A DNA stretch of 64,000 nt from positions 491,572,393 through 491,636,392 of the forward strand of contig NC_133326.1 of assembly GCF_042186555.1 (NCBI RefSeq), given 5' to 3'. Numbering within the stretch: the stretch's first letter is position 1; each line of letters begins with the position of its first letter. Origin of the DNA: Aquarana catesbeiana (taxonomy: Eukaryota; Chordata; Amphibia; Anura; Ranidae). The notes under the pieces were generated by a model. The model did no database searches. It was not told the DNA's origin and saw nothing but the letters and a program-made list of their open reading frames with translations. Of the stretch, positions 21,601-32,700 are shown in pieces. Made by a program: the position numbers and the translations under genes.

Positions 21601-24140
21601 GATGATGTGAGAGGGGCAGAGGACAAGAGGACACTACTGTGGGAGGTGATGTGAGGGGGCAGAGGACACTACTGTCGGGGGTGATGTGAGAGCGGCAGAG
21701 GACACTGCTGTGGGGGGAGGTCATGTGAGAGGGGCAGATAACACTACTGTGGGGGGGTGATGTGAGAGGGGCAGAGGACATTACTGTGGGCGGGAGGGGA
21801 TGTAAGAGGGGCAGAAGACACTACTGTGGGGGGAGGTGATGTGAGAGGGGCAGAGGACACTGCTGTGGGGGGGGTGATGTGAAAGGGGCAGATAACACTA
21901 CTGTGGGGGGGTGATGTGAAAGGGGCAGATAACACTACTGTGGGGGGGTGATGTGAGAGGGGCAGGGGACACTACTGTGGGGGGAAGGTGATATGAGAGG
22001 GGCAGAGGACACTACTGTGGGGGGAGGTGATGTGAGAGGACACTGCTGTGGGGGTAGGTGATGCAAGAGGGGCAGAGGACACTGCTGTGGGGGTGTGTGA
22101 GAGGGGCAGAGGACATTGCTGTGGGGGGGGGAGGTGATGTGAGAGGGGCAGAGGACATTGGCGTTGGGGGAGGTGATGTGAGAGGGGCAGAGGACACTGC
22201 TGTAGGGGGGAGGTGATGTGAGAGGACACTGCTGTGGGGGTAGGTGATGCGAGAGGGGCAGAGGACACTACTGTGGGAGGGTGTGAGAGGGGCAGAGGAC
22301 ATTGCTGTGGGGGGGAGGTGATGTGAGAGGGGCAGAGGACACTACTGTGGGTGTTGATGAAGTGACAGAGAGCCCTATTGTGGGTGGGGTTATGTAGAGG
22401 GGCAGAAAGTACTGCTGTAGGGGAGTGCAGAGGGGAAGTGCTTTTGAGGGGGTAATGTAAAGAGGGGAGTGATGGGCAGAGGACACTACCAGGGAGGTCT
22501 GAGGACACTGCTGTGGGGGATGATGTGAGAGGGGCAGAGGACATTGCTGTGGGGGAGGTGATGTGAGAGCAGCAGAGGACACTACTGTGAGGGGAGGTGA
22601 TGTGAGAGGAGAAGAGGACACTGCTGTGGGGGGTGATGTGAGAGGGGCAGAGGACCCTACTGTGGGGAGTGATGTGAGAGGGGAAGAGGACACTACTGTG
22701 GGGGGTGATGTGAGATGGGCAGAGGACACTACGGTGGGGGGGGAGGTGATGTGAAAGGGGAAGAGGACACTACTATGGGGGGATGTGAGTGGGGCAGAGG
22801 ACACTACTGTGGGGGGGAGGTGATGTGAGAGGGGCAGAGGATACTGCTGTGGGGGTGATGTGAGAGGGGCAGAGAACCTTACTGTGGTGAGTGATGTGAG
22901 AGGGGCAGAGGACACTACTGTGGGGGGGAGATGATGTGAGAGGGGCAGAGGAAACTACTGTGGGGGGGGAAGTGATGTGAGAGGGGCAGAGGACACTGCT
23001 GTGGGGGGGTGATGTGAGAGGGGCAGAGGACACTACTGTGGGGGGGTGATGTGAGAGCAGCAGAGGACACTACTGTGGGAGGGAGGTGATGTGAGAGGGG
23101 CAGATAACACTACTGTGGGGGGGTGATGTGAGAGGGCAGAGGACACTACTGTGGGGGGGAGGGGATGTGAGAGGGGCAGAGGATACTACTGTGGGGGAAG
23201 GTGATGTGAGAGGGGCAGAGGACACTACTGTGGGGGAAGGTGATGTGAGAGGGGCAGAGGACACTGCTGTGGGGGGGCTGATGTGAGAGGGGCAGATAAC
23301 ACTACTGTGTTAGGGTGATGTGAGAGGGGCAGGGGACACTACTGTGGGGGGAGGTGATGTGAGAGGGGCAGAGGACACTACTGTGGGGGGAGGTGATGTG
23401 AGAGGACACTGCTGTGGGGGGTAGGTGATGCGAGAGGGGCAGAGGACACTGCTGTGGGGGGGGTGTGAGAGGGGCAGAGGACATTGCTGTGGGGGAGGTG
23501 ATGTGAGAGGGGCAGAGGACATTGCTGTGGGGGGAGGTGATGTGAGAGGGGCAGAGGACACTACTGTGGGGGGTAGGTGATGTGAGAGGGGCAGAGGACA
23601 CTACTGTGGGAGGAGGTGATGTGAGAGGGGCAGAGGACACTACTGTGGGGGGAGGTGATGTGAGAGGGGCAGAGGACACTACTGTGGGGGGGAGGTGATG
23701 TGAGAGGGGCAGAGGACACTACTGTGGGGGGGAGGTGATGTGAGAGGGGCAGAAGACACTACTGTGGGGGGGGGGATGTGAGATGGGCAGAGGACACTAC
23801 TGTGGGGGGAGGTGATGTGAGAGGGGCAGAGAACACTACTGTGGTGGGGAGGTGATGTGAGAGGGGCAGAGAACACTACTGTGGTGGGGAGGTGATGTGA
23901 GAGGGGCAGAGGATACTGCTGTGGGGGGAGGTGATGTGAGAGGGGCAGAGGATACTGCTGTGGGGGGAGGTGATGTGAGAGGGGCAGAGGTCACTATGAT
24001 GGGGGAGGTGATGTGAGAGGGGCAGAGGTCACTACGATGGGGGGAGGTGATGTGAGAGGGGCAGAGGTCACTACGATGGGGGAGGTGATGTGAGAGGGGC
24101 AGAGGACACTATGGTGGGGGGGAGGTGATGTGAGAGGGGC
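18649..24140. repeat. G-rich satellite array, block 1 (36-40 bp units)
   Basis: Tandem units of the type GATGTGAGAGGGGCAGAGG, ACACTACTGTG, a G-run of 5-10, then AGGT. Units are mostly 36 or 39 bp with length changes in the G-run. The left edge (18649-18900) is less regular and contains TTGATGAAGTGACAGAG and TGTAGAGGGGCAGAAAG segments that recur later inside higher-order units. The + strand is strongly G-rich. The block stops exactly at the BEL/Pao insertion and resumes at 29738. Confidence 0.95.
19860..22545. repeat. 956-bp higher-order repeat within the satellite, about three copies
   Basis: The landmark AAAGAGGGGAGTGATGGGCA occurs at 20585, 21541 and 22459, giving spacings of 956 and 918 bp. 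Each copy has the same order: G-rich units, a TTGATGAAGTGACAGAGAGC segment, a TGCTTTTGAGGGGGTAATG segment, and a CTACCGGGGAGG (third copy CTACCAGGGAGG) segment. The first two copies give identical 267-codon frames at the same offset, so they are recent duplicates. The third copy has lost units. Confidence 0.85.
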
Positions 24141-24505
24141 TGTTGTATTACACTATGTGATTTATTATCGCTCTGTGCCTTTAAGATTTGTTCCTTTTGT
24201 CTAACTGAACTCTCTTCCACCTAGTTCTGTATATTTCCCCTCCCCTTCCTCTCTCTGATTCATTGCTATGCCATCATTGCTGTAACATCTTTACATGTGG
24301 CTTACAACTCCAACATTTTTCTACCTATGAATATCCATCATTAAACAGAACATTCGAAAGGATCGTCGTCTGTTCCTACATACAGTGAATTTATTCACTG
24401 AGTTAAGCTGTCTGAATTGATGCAAGGGATAAATAGATCACCAGGTCATGTAAGCCCTATATGAAGCTGAAGATAAAGTTATTGCCTTGTAGTTGAGTCA
24501 GAACA
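24141..24505 (+). repeat. BEL/Pao 5' LTR
   Basis: Starts TGTTGTATTACACTATG and ends GAGTTGAGTCAGAACA-like (TG...CA). A TTAAACAGAACATTC segment and an ATAAATAG motif near 24430 may hold transcription or polyadenylation signals. It differs from the 3' LTR at scattered positions, including a small indel near 24225. Confidence 0.9.
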
Positions 24506-25087
24506 GTAGAAAAAGGAGTTCCACAGCCTAATTACAATATTTCTGTATGACAGTACTGATACAGACAAGATTTACTGCCCTCACTGCAAGAAAGAATGAG
24601 ACAGCAGCACATGGAAGCCTCATAACCTGAGTCCAGGCTGCATGGTGTCATATTACAGCACACAGATTCTGCCTGCTTATCAGACATTCATCTGCCATGA
24701 GTTACCACAACTCTGAATGTGAATACACAGCAACTCCAACACAAGATCTTGAGCCAACTGAGTTACACAAATGCTCAGTCAAACCAACTTGGAAAGTAAT
24801 GGAGAATTATGAAGCTTTAAGAATTGAATTGTTTAATAGCTTGAAACTATTTTGGGGGAAAGTTGTTTCTGAATCTAATAGTGTGTGTTGAACGTGAACT
24901 ACTGACACTAGAGGGCGCCATTTAACAACTTTTTGCCTCATATGTGCTCTTTCAGCTTACCAGTGACAAGTTCATTAATGTCTTACAAAATATTACACAG
25001 CAGGTTCACTGGAGGTATTAAAGAATTTCAAGGCTTTTAATCTAGAAAGAGACAGTTTTATCCAGCAAACCATCTCACATAAAGGCA

Positions 25088-26118
25088 GAGACAACTGAGA
25101 CAGCAGAGTTTGTGAGGTACATACTTCGCAGAGAGCTCACAAAGACTGGTCTTACAAGTTTTGATGACCAACCTGAGAACTACAGAAGCTGGAAATGTGC
25201 TTTCAGAACCGCAATCAGTGATCTTGGCATTAGAGCTGCTGAAGAATTGGATCTACTGATTAGATGGCTTGGTCCTCTATCTGCTGCACGTGTTAAGCCA
25301 TTAAGATCGGTTTTCATGGACAATACTACAGCAGGCCTCACCACTGCATGGGATCGACTAGAGCAAAGTTATGGCAGTCCAGAAGCTATAGAAAATGCCT
25401 TGTTCATGCATCTGGAAAATTTCCCAAAGATATCTAGTAAGGACAACCAGGAGTTCCAGAGACTGAGTGACCTTCTCCTTGAGCCTAAGCTAGCCAAGGC
25501 AGACCCAAAACTACCCAGACTCAGCTACCTTAACACTGCAAGAGGGGTAAACCCAATCATATCCAAGCTCCCATATGGTTTACAAGAGAAATGGTCTGCA
25601 CTGGGGTCATCATACAAACAAGAGAACAAGGTTTCCTTCCCTCCATTCTTTCTTCTGCGAATTCATCAGGAAAATTGCAGAGACCAAGAATGATCCAAGG
25701 TTTTCCTACGTTGAGTACAGTCTCTTCTCACCCTTTCCTAAGAGTACCAGTCTTCAGGGCAACTATAGAAGCCAAAGAGGCCCAGTATCCATGAAAAAGA
25801 CTGACATCCTTCCCACTCCTACCACAGTTGTGGCCACAGACAGACAGAGTAGGAAGATTGAAAACCCTAACAGAGAGTGTCCCATTCACAAGAAGCCACA
25901 CCCCCTCAAAAAATGTATTGGCTTTAGGAAAAAGCCTCTTGGAGAGCATAAGGAGCTTTTAAAGACATTTAGGGTATGTTTCAGGTGCTGTGCTTGTACA
26001 GAACATTTTGCAAGGGACTGTAATGTGTCCATCAAGAGTGTGGCTCTGAAGAGCATGTGCAAGCCCTCCATCCGCTTGAGCCCAGCTCTGCACAACCTGC
26101 TAACTCTCCTCCCAAGTT
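25088..26118 (+). pseudogene. BEL/Pao Gag remnant with zinc knuckle
   Basis: The first frame (to 25693) starts near 25112 and contains LTSFDDQPENYRSWKCAF, the Gag domain of BEL/Pao elements (DUF1759-like), then YGSPEAIENALF and LNTARGVNPIISKLPYGLQ. A frameshift between about 25640 and 25690 moves the frame to 25575-26120. There a CPIHKKPHPLKKC segment is followed by VCFRCCACTEHFARDC, a zinc knuckle of the form Cx2Cx5Hx4C with one more residue than the usual Cx2Cx4Hx4C. The knuckle binds element RNA. Confidence 0.75.
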
Positions 26119-26369
26119 AACGCATGACGGGGAGAATACAGACCAAGTGCCTAATTCTACCCTAATTTCTTCATCCTGCACTAAAGTTTGTGGAGAAGAC
26201 CGCTGTGATAAGTCCTGTGCTAAAATATGCTTGGTGAACATATACCACAAGGACCAACCAGAAAATACTCTGAAAGGTCTATGCTATCTTAGACGATCAG
26301 AGCAATAGATCGCTTGCAAAATCAGAACTGTTTAATCCATTTGAAATAAAAGGCAAAGATCATCCTTAC

Positions 26370-26681
26370 ACCTTGGGGACCTGTAGTGGAACTACAGAGG
26401 CCTCTGGAAGAAAGGCTCATGGACTCATGGTATCTTCTCTCAAAGGTAACTTACAATTACCCCTACCTACACTTGTTGAGTATAATCAGATACCTGCTAA
26501 CAGGGAAGAAATCCCTACTCCAGCTGCTGCTTTCCATCACCCTCACCTGAAGGTAATAGCAAATGAGATACCGCTGCTTGACAAAGATGCTCAGATCCTT
26601 CTTCTGTTAGGAAGAGACATTCTAAGAGTTCACAAGGTACACAGACAAGTCAGTGGACCCCCAGATGCCCCATTTGTTTAG
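26370..26681 (+). pseudogene. BEL/Pao aspartic protease region remnant
   Basis: The frame contains HGLMVSSLKGNLQLPLPTL, IPANREEIPTPAAAF and ILLLLGRDILRVHKV, matching the protease-to-linker region of BEL/Pao polyproteins, where LLLGRD marks the domain end. The N-terminal part with the active-site aspartate should lie at 26120-26370 but is not clearly readable there. The frame stops at 26679-26681 before the reverse transcriptase begins. Confidence 0.55.
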
Positions 26682-26791
26682 CGCATGGATCTAGGGTGGG
26701 TCATCATAGGCAATGTCTGTATAGGCAAAATGAAGAGACCAATGTTCAAGACAAATGTTCTGCCAAATGGCCGAAACACTTACTTTGAGCC

Positions 26792-28057
26792 ATGCCCACA
26801 TCACTACTGGTGAATAAGAAGATAGCCAGCCACAGATGGCAACATGGTATTTCAGGTAACACAAGCCCTTTCTCCTGCCACGATGAAGACTTAGGCTCTA
26901 CAGTGTTTAATGCAACCAGTGAAGATGACATACTTGCTCCTTGGATGGAAGATAAAGAATTCATCAAGGTAATGGACAATGAGTTCTTTCAAGACGACTC
27001 CAATAACTGGGTAGCACTCCTACCTTTTCGTCTCCCAAGAGAAAGATTGCCCAACAACTTACAGCAGGCCATCAGTAGATTCTCTTCCTTAAAGCGAAAC
27101 TTAAGCAGGAAACCAGAGATGCAAAGGCACTTTGTGGACTTAATGCAAAATATATTTGACAGAGATCATGCAGAGCCTGCACCCCCACTAAAGGAGGGAG
27201 AAGAATGCTGGTACCTTCCAACCTTTGGCGTGTATCACCCACGCAAACCAGACCAAATCAGAGTTGTCTTTGATTCCAGTGCTCAGCATGAAAGTGTTTC
27301 TCTTAACAACTTGCTCCTCACAGGGCCCAACTTGAACAACAGTCTAATAGGAGTCTTGATTCACTTCAGACAAGAGCCTGTAGCAGTAATGGCAGATATT
27401 CAACAGATGTTTCACTGCTTCATTGTCAGAGAAGATAACAGAAACTACCTCAGGTTTCTATGGCACAAAGACAATGAAATCCACAAGGAAGTTATAGACT
27501 ATCGAATGAAGGTACATGTCTTCGGTAACAGTCCTTCCCCTGCAGTGGCAACTTATGGGCTAAGGAGAACAGCTCAGACTGGAGAAGAAGAATATGGATC
27601 TGTTGCTCGTCAATTTGTTGAAAGAAACTTCTACGTTGACGACGCACTCAAGTCTTTTCCAACCGCTAAAGAAGCGATTGATCTCCTCACCAGAACAAAG
27701 GAGATGCTGGCTACAGCAAACCTTAGACTGCACAAGATTACCAGCCAGGAACTTATGAATGCCTTTCACTCTGAAGACTATGCCACTAGTCTAAAAAACC
27801 TTGATTTGGGTACAGATGTGCCCCCTGTACAGCGAAGTATGGGTTTGTTGTGGAACATCAAACAAGATACATTCACCTTCCAAGTGTCAACTTGTGACAA
27901 ACCCTTCACTAAGAGAGGAGTCCTGTCAGTGGTGAATAGCATCTATGACCCACTCGGTTTCCTTGCTCCAGTTACCATTCAAGGTAAGATTCTGCTAAGA
28001 CAGTTATCTACTGAGAACATAGACTGGGATACTCCTTTGCTTAGTAAGAATCAATAG
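26792..28057 (+). pseudogene. BEL/Pao reverse transcriptase, open for 421 codons
   Basis: The reverse transcriptase copies element RNA to DNA. The segment YLPTFGVYHPRKPDQIRVVF precedes VFDSSA. The first catalytic aspartate is in VMADIQQMF (D at 27395-27397), and the FYVDDAL box has YVDD at 27632-27643. The connection domain ends in SVVNSIYDPLGFLAPVTI, diagnostic for BEL/Pao. A TAG at 28055-28057 falls where the family has a glutamine before a WxxW segment; the same frame continues past it into RNase H. Catalytic residues are intact. Confidence 0.85.
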
Positions 28058-29109
28058 TGGGAAAGGTGGAGACATTCTTTGAAGTCATTAGAAAAACTTC
28101 AGATCTCCTGTTGCTATGTTCCAGGTTCCATTTCAACTGTAAACCGGAGAGAAATTCATATTTTCTCTGATGCATCAGTTGAACCTATTATTGCTACAGT
28201 AGCCTATTTGAAGACCTCTGAAATTAATGGGGAATCACACTGTAGTTTTGCCCTAGGCAAGGCAAAAAACTCACTCCCAAACCTGCACATACCATACCAA
28301 GACTTGAACCTTGTGCAGCCGTGCTAGCAGTAGAAATTGCCGAAGTCATACAAAGTGAAATGGACACTAGAATTGATTCTTTCACCTTCTATACAGACAG
28401 TAAGGTAGTACTTGGTTATATATACAACCAAACAAAACAGTTTTATGTGTACGTCAAAAACAGGGTTGAATGTATTAAGAGATTCTCTCTACTAAGTCAG
28501 TGGCATTACGTTCCCACTGTACTCAATCCAGTTGACTGTGGAACCAGAGCCGTGTCATCTGCTGTTCTTCAGGACTGCTTATGGCTGTTACCTCCAAGCC
28601 TTTTGTGTGAGGCGTCCTACTCACCCCCTGTTGACTCCATGTTGCAGACTCACAAGTCTTTATCACTCACCCATGATACTTTGTCTACCTTTCTCGCTGA
28701 AGTGTCTGCCATAGTGAACGCAAGACCTTTGGTGTTGGTATCTTCAGATCCTGATGCTCCAGTGATCCTTACTCCAGCTTCGCTACTTACTCAAAAGGTT
28801 GGGACTGCTGTAATATCTTCAAGTGAGATCGAACCCAAGGATATCTACAGGCGTCAATGGAAGCAGGTGCAGCATCTAGCCAATGTGTTTTGGCATCGCT
28901 GGAGGAAGGAGTATCTTCATCACCTTCAAGGTCGTAACAAATGGCAAACATCTAAGCCTAATCTTAAGGTTGGAGATCTCATCCTTCTAAAAGGAAAGGA
29001 AGTTTGTCGGAATGAGTGGCCTATGGGTCTTATTACTAAAGTTATGCCCTGGACACGAACCTTTACTCGACCAATTACAGAGTTAGTACTCCTTTTGCCA
29101 GGTGAGTGA
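28058..29109 (+). pseudogene. BEL/Pao RNase H and integrase tail; integrase core deleted
   Basis: RNase H begins REIHIFSDASVEPIIATVAY (28150) and continues in another frame after a shift near 28310 (AVEIAEVIQSEMD, FYTDSKVVLGYI with the TDS motif, WHYVPTVLNPVDCGTR). At about 28655 the sequence jumps from the linker into TFLAEVSAIVNARPL, the end of the integrase catalytic domain, followed by the C-terminal domain (RRQWKQVQHLANVFWHRWRK, LKVGDLILLKG). The zinc-binding HHCC domain and the D,D,E core are missing, so the element could not integrate itself. Confidence 0.8.
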
Positions 29110-29365
29110 CTTACGCAAGGACTAGCCATGCTGTTGGCATGGTGGGGAGTACATTGCTGCTATCTACAGGTTCTACTCTGAATTTTGGAATTCTTTGAAG
29201 ACGTCATACGTCGGACTATATGTTCTTCGATCTTGTTGGACTTATGTTTATGCTTGCTTGTTGCATGTTTTTGATTACAAGTTCCAGGACATTTAACAGT
29301 ATTGGACTTATTGAATATATATATGTAGTTTCTGATTATGAAATCTAAAGATTTCAGACGGGGAG
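29110..29365 (+). other. BEL/Pao 3' untranslated interior and polypurine tract
   Basis: AT-rich sequence follows the polyprotein stop. It ends in CAGACGGGGAG, the likely polypurine tract priming plus-strand synthesis, adjacent to the 3' LTR at 29366. Confidence 0.6.
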
Positions 29366-29737
29366 TGTTGTATTACACTATGTGATTTATTATCGCTTTG
29401 TGCCTTTAAGATTTGTTCCTTCTGTCTAACTGAACTCTCTCTCCCACTGTAGTTCTGTATATTTCCCCTCCCCTTCCTCTCTCTGATTCATTGCTCAGTA
29501 TACCATCATTGCTGTAACATCTTTACTTGTGGCTTACAACTCTAACGTTTTTCTACCTATGAATATCCATCATTAAACGGAACATTCAAAAGGATCATCA
29601 TCTGTTTCTCCATAGAGTGAGTTTATTCATTGAGTTAAGTTGTCTGAATTAATGCAAGGGATAAATAGATCACCAGGTCACGTACGCCCTATATGAAGCT
29701 GAAGATAAAGTTATTGCCTTGTAGTTGAGTCAGAACA
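29366..29737 (+). repeat. BEL/Pao 3' LTR
   Basis: Same start (TGTTGTATTACACTATG) and end (GTCAGAACA) as the 5' LTR, with several substitutions and small indels over 370 bp. The outer flank GGGGC matches the left flank. Confidence 0.9.
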
Positions 29738-32700
29738 GGGGCAGAGGACACTACTGTGGGGGGAGGTGATGTGAGAGGGGCAGGGGACACTACTGTGGTG
29801 GGTGATGTGAGAGGGGCCAAGGATAGTGCTGTGGGGGGGAGGTGATGTGAGAGGGACAGAGGACACTACTGTGGTGGGTGATGTGAGAGGGGGCCAAGGA
29901 TACTGCTGTGGGGGGAGGTGATGTGAGATGGGCAGAGAACACTGCTGTGGGAGGTGATGTGAGATGGGCAGAGGACACTAATGTGGTGGGTGATGTGAGA
30001 GGGGTAGAGGATACTGCTGTGGGGGGGGGGGGATGTGAGAGGGGCAGAGGACACTACTGTGGGGGGGAGGTGATGTGAGAGGGGCAGAGGACACTACTGT
30101 GGTGGGTGATGTGAGAGGGGCAGAGGATACTGCTGTGGGTGGGAGGTGATGTGAGAGGGGCAGAGGACACTACGGTGGGGGGGAGGTGATGTGAGAGGGG
30201 CAGAGGACACTACTGTGGTGGGTGATGTGAGAGGGGCAGAGGATACTGCTGTGGGTGGGAGGTGATGTGAGAGGGGCAGAGAACACTACTGTGGGGGGGG
30301 GAGTGATGTGAGAGGGGCAGAGGATACTGCTGTGGTGGGTGATGTGAGAGGGGCAGAGGATACTGCTGTGGGTGGGAGGTGATGTGAGAGGGGCAGAGGA
30401 CACTACGGTTGGGGGGGGAGGTGATGTGAGAGGGGCAGGGGACACTACTGTGGTGGGTGATGTGAGAGGGGCCAAGGATAGTGCTGTGGGGGGGAGGTGA
30501 TGTGAGAGGGACAGAGGACACTACTGTGGTGGGTGATGTGAGAGGGGGCCAAGGATACTGCTGTGGGGGGAGGTGATGTGAGATGGTCAGAGAACACTGC
30601 TGTGGGAGGTGATGTGAGATGGGCAGAGGACACTAATGTGGTGGGTGATGTGAGAGGGGTAGAGGATACTGCTGTGGGGGGGGGGGATGTGAGAGGGGCA
30701 GAGGACACTACTGTGGTGGGTGATGTGAGAGGGGCAGAGGATACTGCTGTGGGTGGGAGGTGATGTGAGAGGGGCAGAGAACACTACTGTGGGGGGGGAG
30801 TGATGTGAGAGGGGCAGAGGATACTGCTGTGGTGGGTGATGTGAGAGGCAGAAAACAATGCTGTGGGGGGGGAGGTGATGTGAGAGAGGCAGAGGACACT
30901 ACTGTGGGGGGGTGATGTGAGAGGGGCAGAGGACACTACTGTGGTGGGTGATGTGAGAGGGGCAGAGGACACTACTGTGGTGGGTGATGTGAGAGGGGCA
31001 GAGGACACTACTGTGGTGGGTGATGTGAGAGGGGCCAAGGATAGTGCTGTGGGGGGGAGGTGATGTGAGAGGGACAGAGGACACTACTGTGGGGGGGAGG
31101 TGATGTGAGAGGGGCAGATGACACTACTGTGGTGGGTGATGTGAGAGGGGGCCAAGGATACTGCTGTGGGGGGAGGTGATGTGAGATGGGCAGAGGACAT
31201 TAATGTGGTGGGTGATGTGAGAGGGGTAGAGGATACTGCTGTGGGGGGGGAAATGTGAGAGGGGCAGAGGACACTACTGTGGGGGGGAGGTGATGTGAGA
31301 GGGGCAGAGGACACTACTGTGGTGGGTGATGTGAGAGGGGCAGAGGATACTGCTGTGGGTGGGAGGTGATGTGAGAGGGGCAGAGAACACTACTGTGGGG
31401 GGGAGTGATGTGAGAGGGGCAGAGGATACTGCTGTGGTGGGTGATGTGAGAGGCAGAAAACAATGCTGTGGGGGGGGGGTGATGTGAGAGAGGCAGAGGA
31501 CACTACTGTGGGGGGGTGATGTGAGAGGGGCAGAGGACACTACTGGTGGGTGAGAGGTGATGTAAGAGGGGCAGAGGACACTACTGTGAGGGTAGGTGAT
31601 GTGAGAGGGGCAGAGGACACTACTGTGGGGGGAGGTGATGTGAGAGGGGCAGAGGACACTACTGTGGGGGAAGGTGATGTGAGAGGGGCAGAGGACACTA
31701 CTGTGGGGGTAGGTGATGTGAGAGGGGCAGAGGACACTGCTGTGGGGGGGAGGTGATGTGAGAGGGGCAGAGGACATTACTGTGGGGGGTGATGTGAGAG
31801 GGGCAGAGGTGATGTGAGAGGGGCAGAGGACACTACTGTGGTGGGTGATGTGAGAGGGGCAGAGGACACTGCTGTCGGGGAAGGTGATGTGAGAGGGGCA
31901 GAGGACACTGCTGTGGGGGGAGGTGATGTGAGATGGGCAGAGAACACTGCTGTGGGAGGTGATGTGAGATGGGCAGAGGACACTAATGTGGTGGGTGATG
32001 TGAGAGGGGTAGAGGATACTGCTGGGGGGGGGGGGGATGTGAGAGGGGCAGAGGACACTTCTGTGGGGGGAGGTGATGTGAGAGGGGCAGAGGACACTAC
32101 TGTGGTGGGTGATGAGAGGGGCAGAGGACACTGCTATGGGGGGAGGTGATGTGAGAGGGGCAGAGGACACTACTGTGGTGGGTGATGTGAGAGGGGCAGA
32201 GGACACTGCTGTGGTGGGTGATGTGAGAGGGGCAGAGGACACTGCTGTGGGGGGAGGTGATGTGAGAGGGGCTGAGGACACTACTGTGGTGGGTGATGTG
32301 AGAGGGGCAGAGGACACTGCTGTGGGGGGAGGTGATGTGAGAGGGGCAGAGGACACTGCTGTGGGAGGAGGTGATGTGAGAGGGGCGGAGGACACTGCTG
32401 TGGGGGGAGGTGATGTGAGAGGGGCAGAGGACACTGCTGTGGGGGGAGGTGATGTGAGAGGGGCAGAGGACACTACTGTGGTGGGTGATGTGAGAGGGGC
32501 AGAGGACACTGCTGTCGGGGAAGGTGATGTGAGAGGGGCAGAGGACATTGCTGTGGGGGGAGGTGATGTGAGAGGGGCAGAGGACACTACTGTGGTGGGT
32601 GATGTGAGAGAGGCAGAGGACACTTCTGTGGGGGGAGGTGATGTGAGAGGGGCAGAGGACACTTCTGTGGGGGGAGGTGATGTGAGAGGGGCAGAGGACA

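Larger units (their letters stand above)
24141..29737 (+). mobile_element. BEL/Pao LTR retrotransposon inserted in the satellite
   Basis: Two similar LTRs of 365 and 372 bp enclose a 4.9-kb interior with Gag, protease, reverse transcriptase, RNase H and part of an integrase in BEL/Pao order. The flanking 5-bp duplication GGGGC is present at 24136-24140 and 29738-29742, within satellite units. A purine-rich tract (CAGACGGGGAG) lies just before the 3' LTR. The polyprotein is broken by frameshifts, one nonsense codon and a deletion of the integrase core, so it is not autonomous. Confidence 0.9.

Noticed and set aside
18649..24140. CRISPR-like array
   Set aside because: Units are contiguous near-identical tandem repeats without distinct spacers, and the context is a vertebrate genome.
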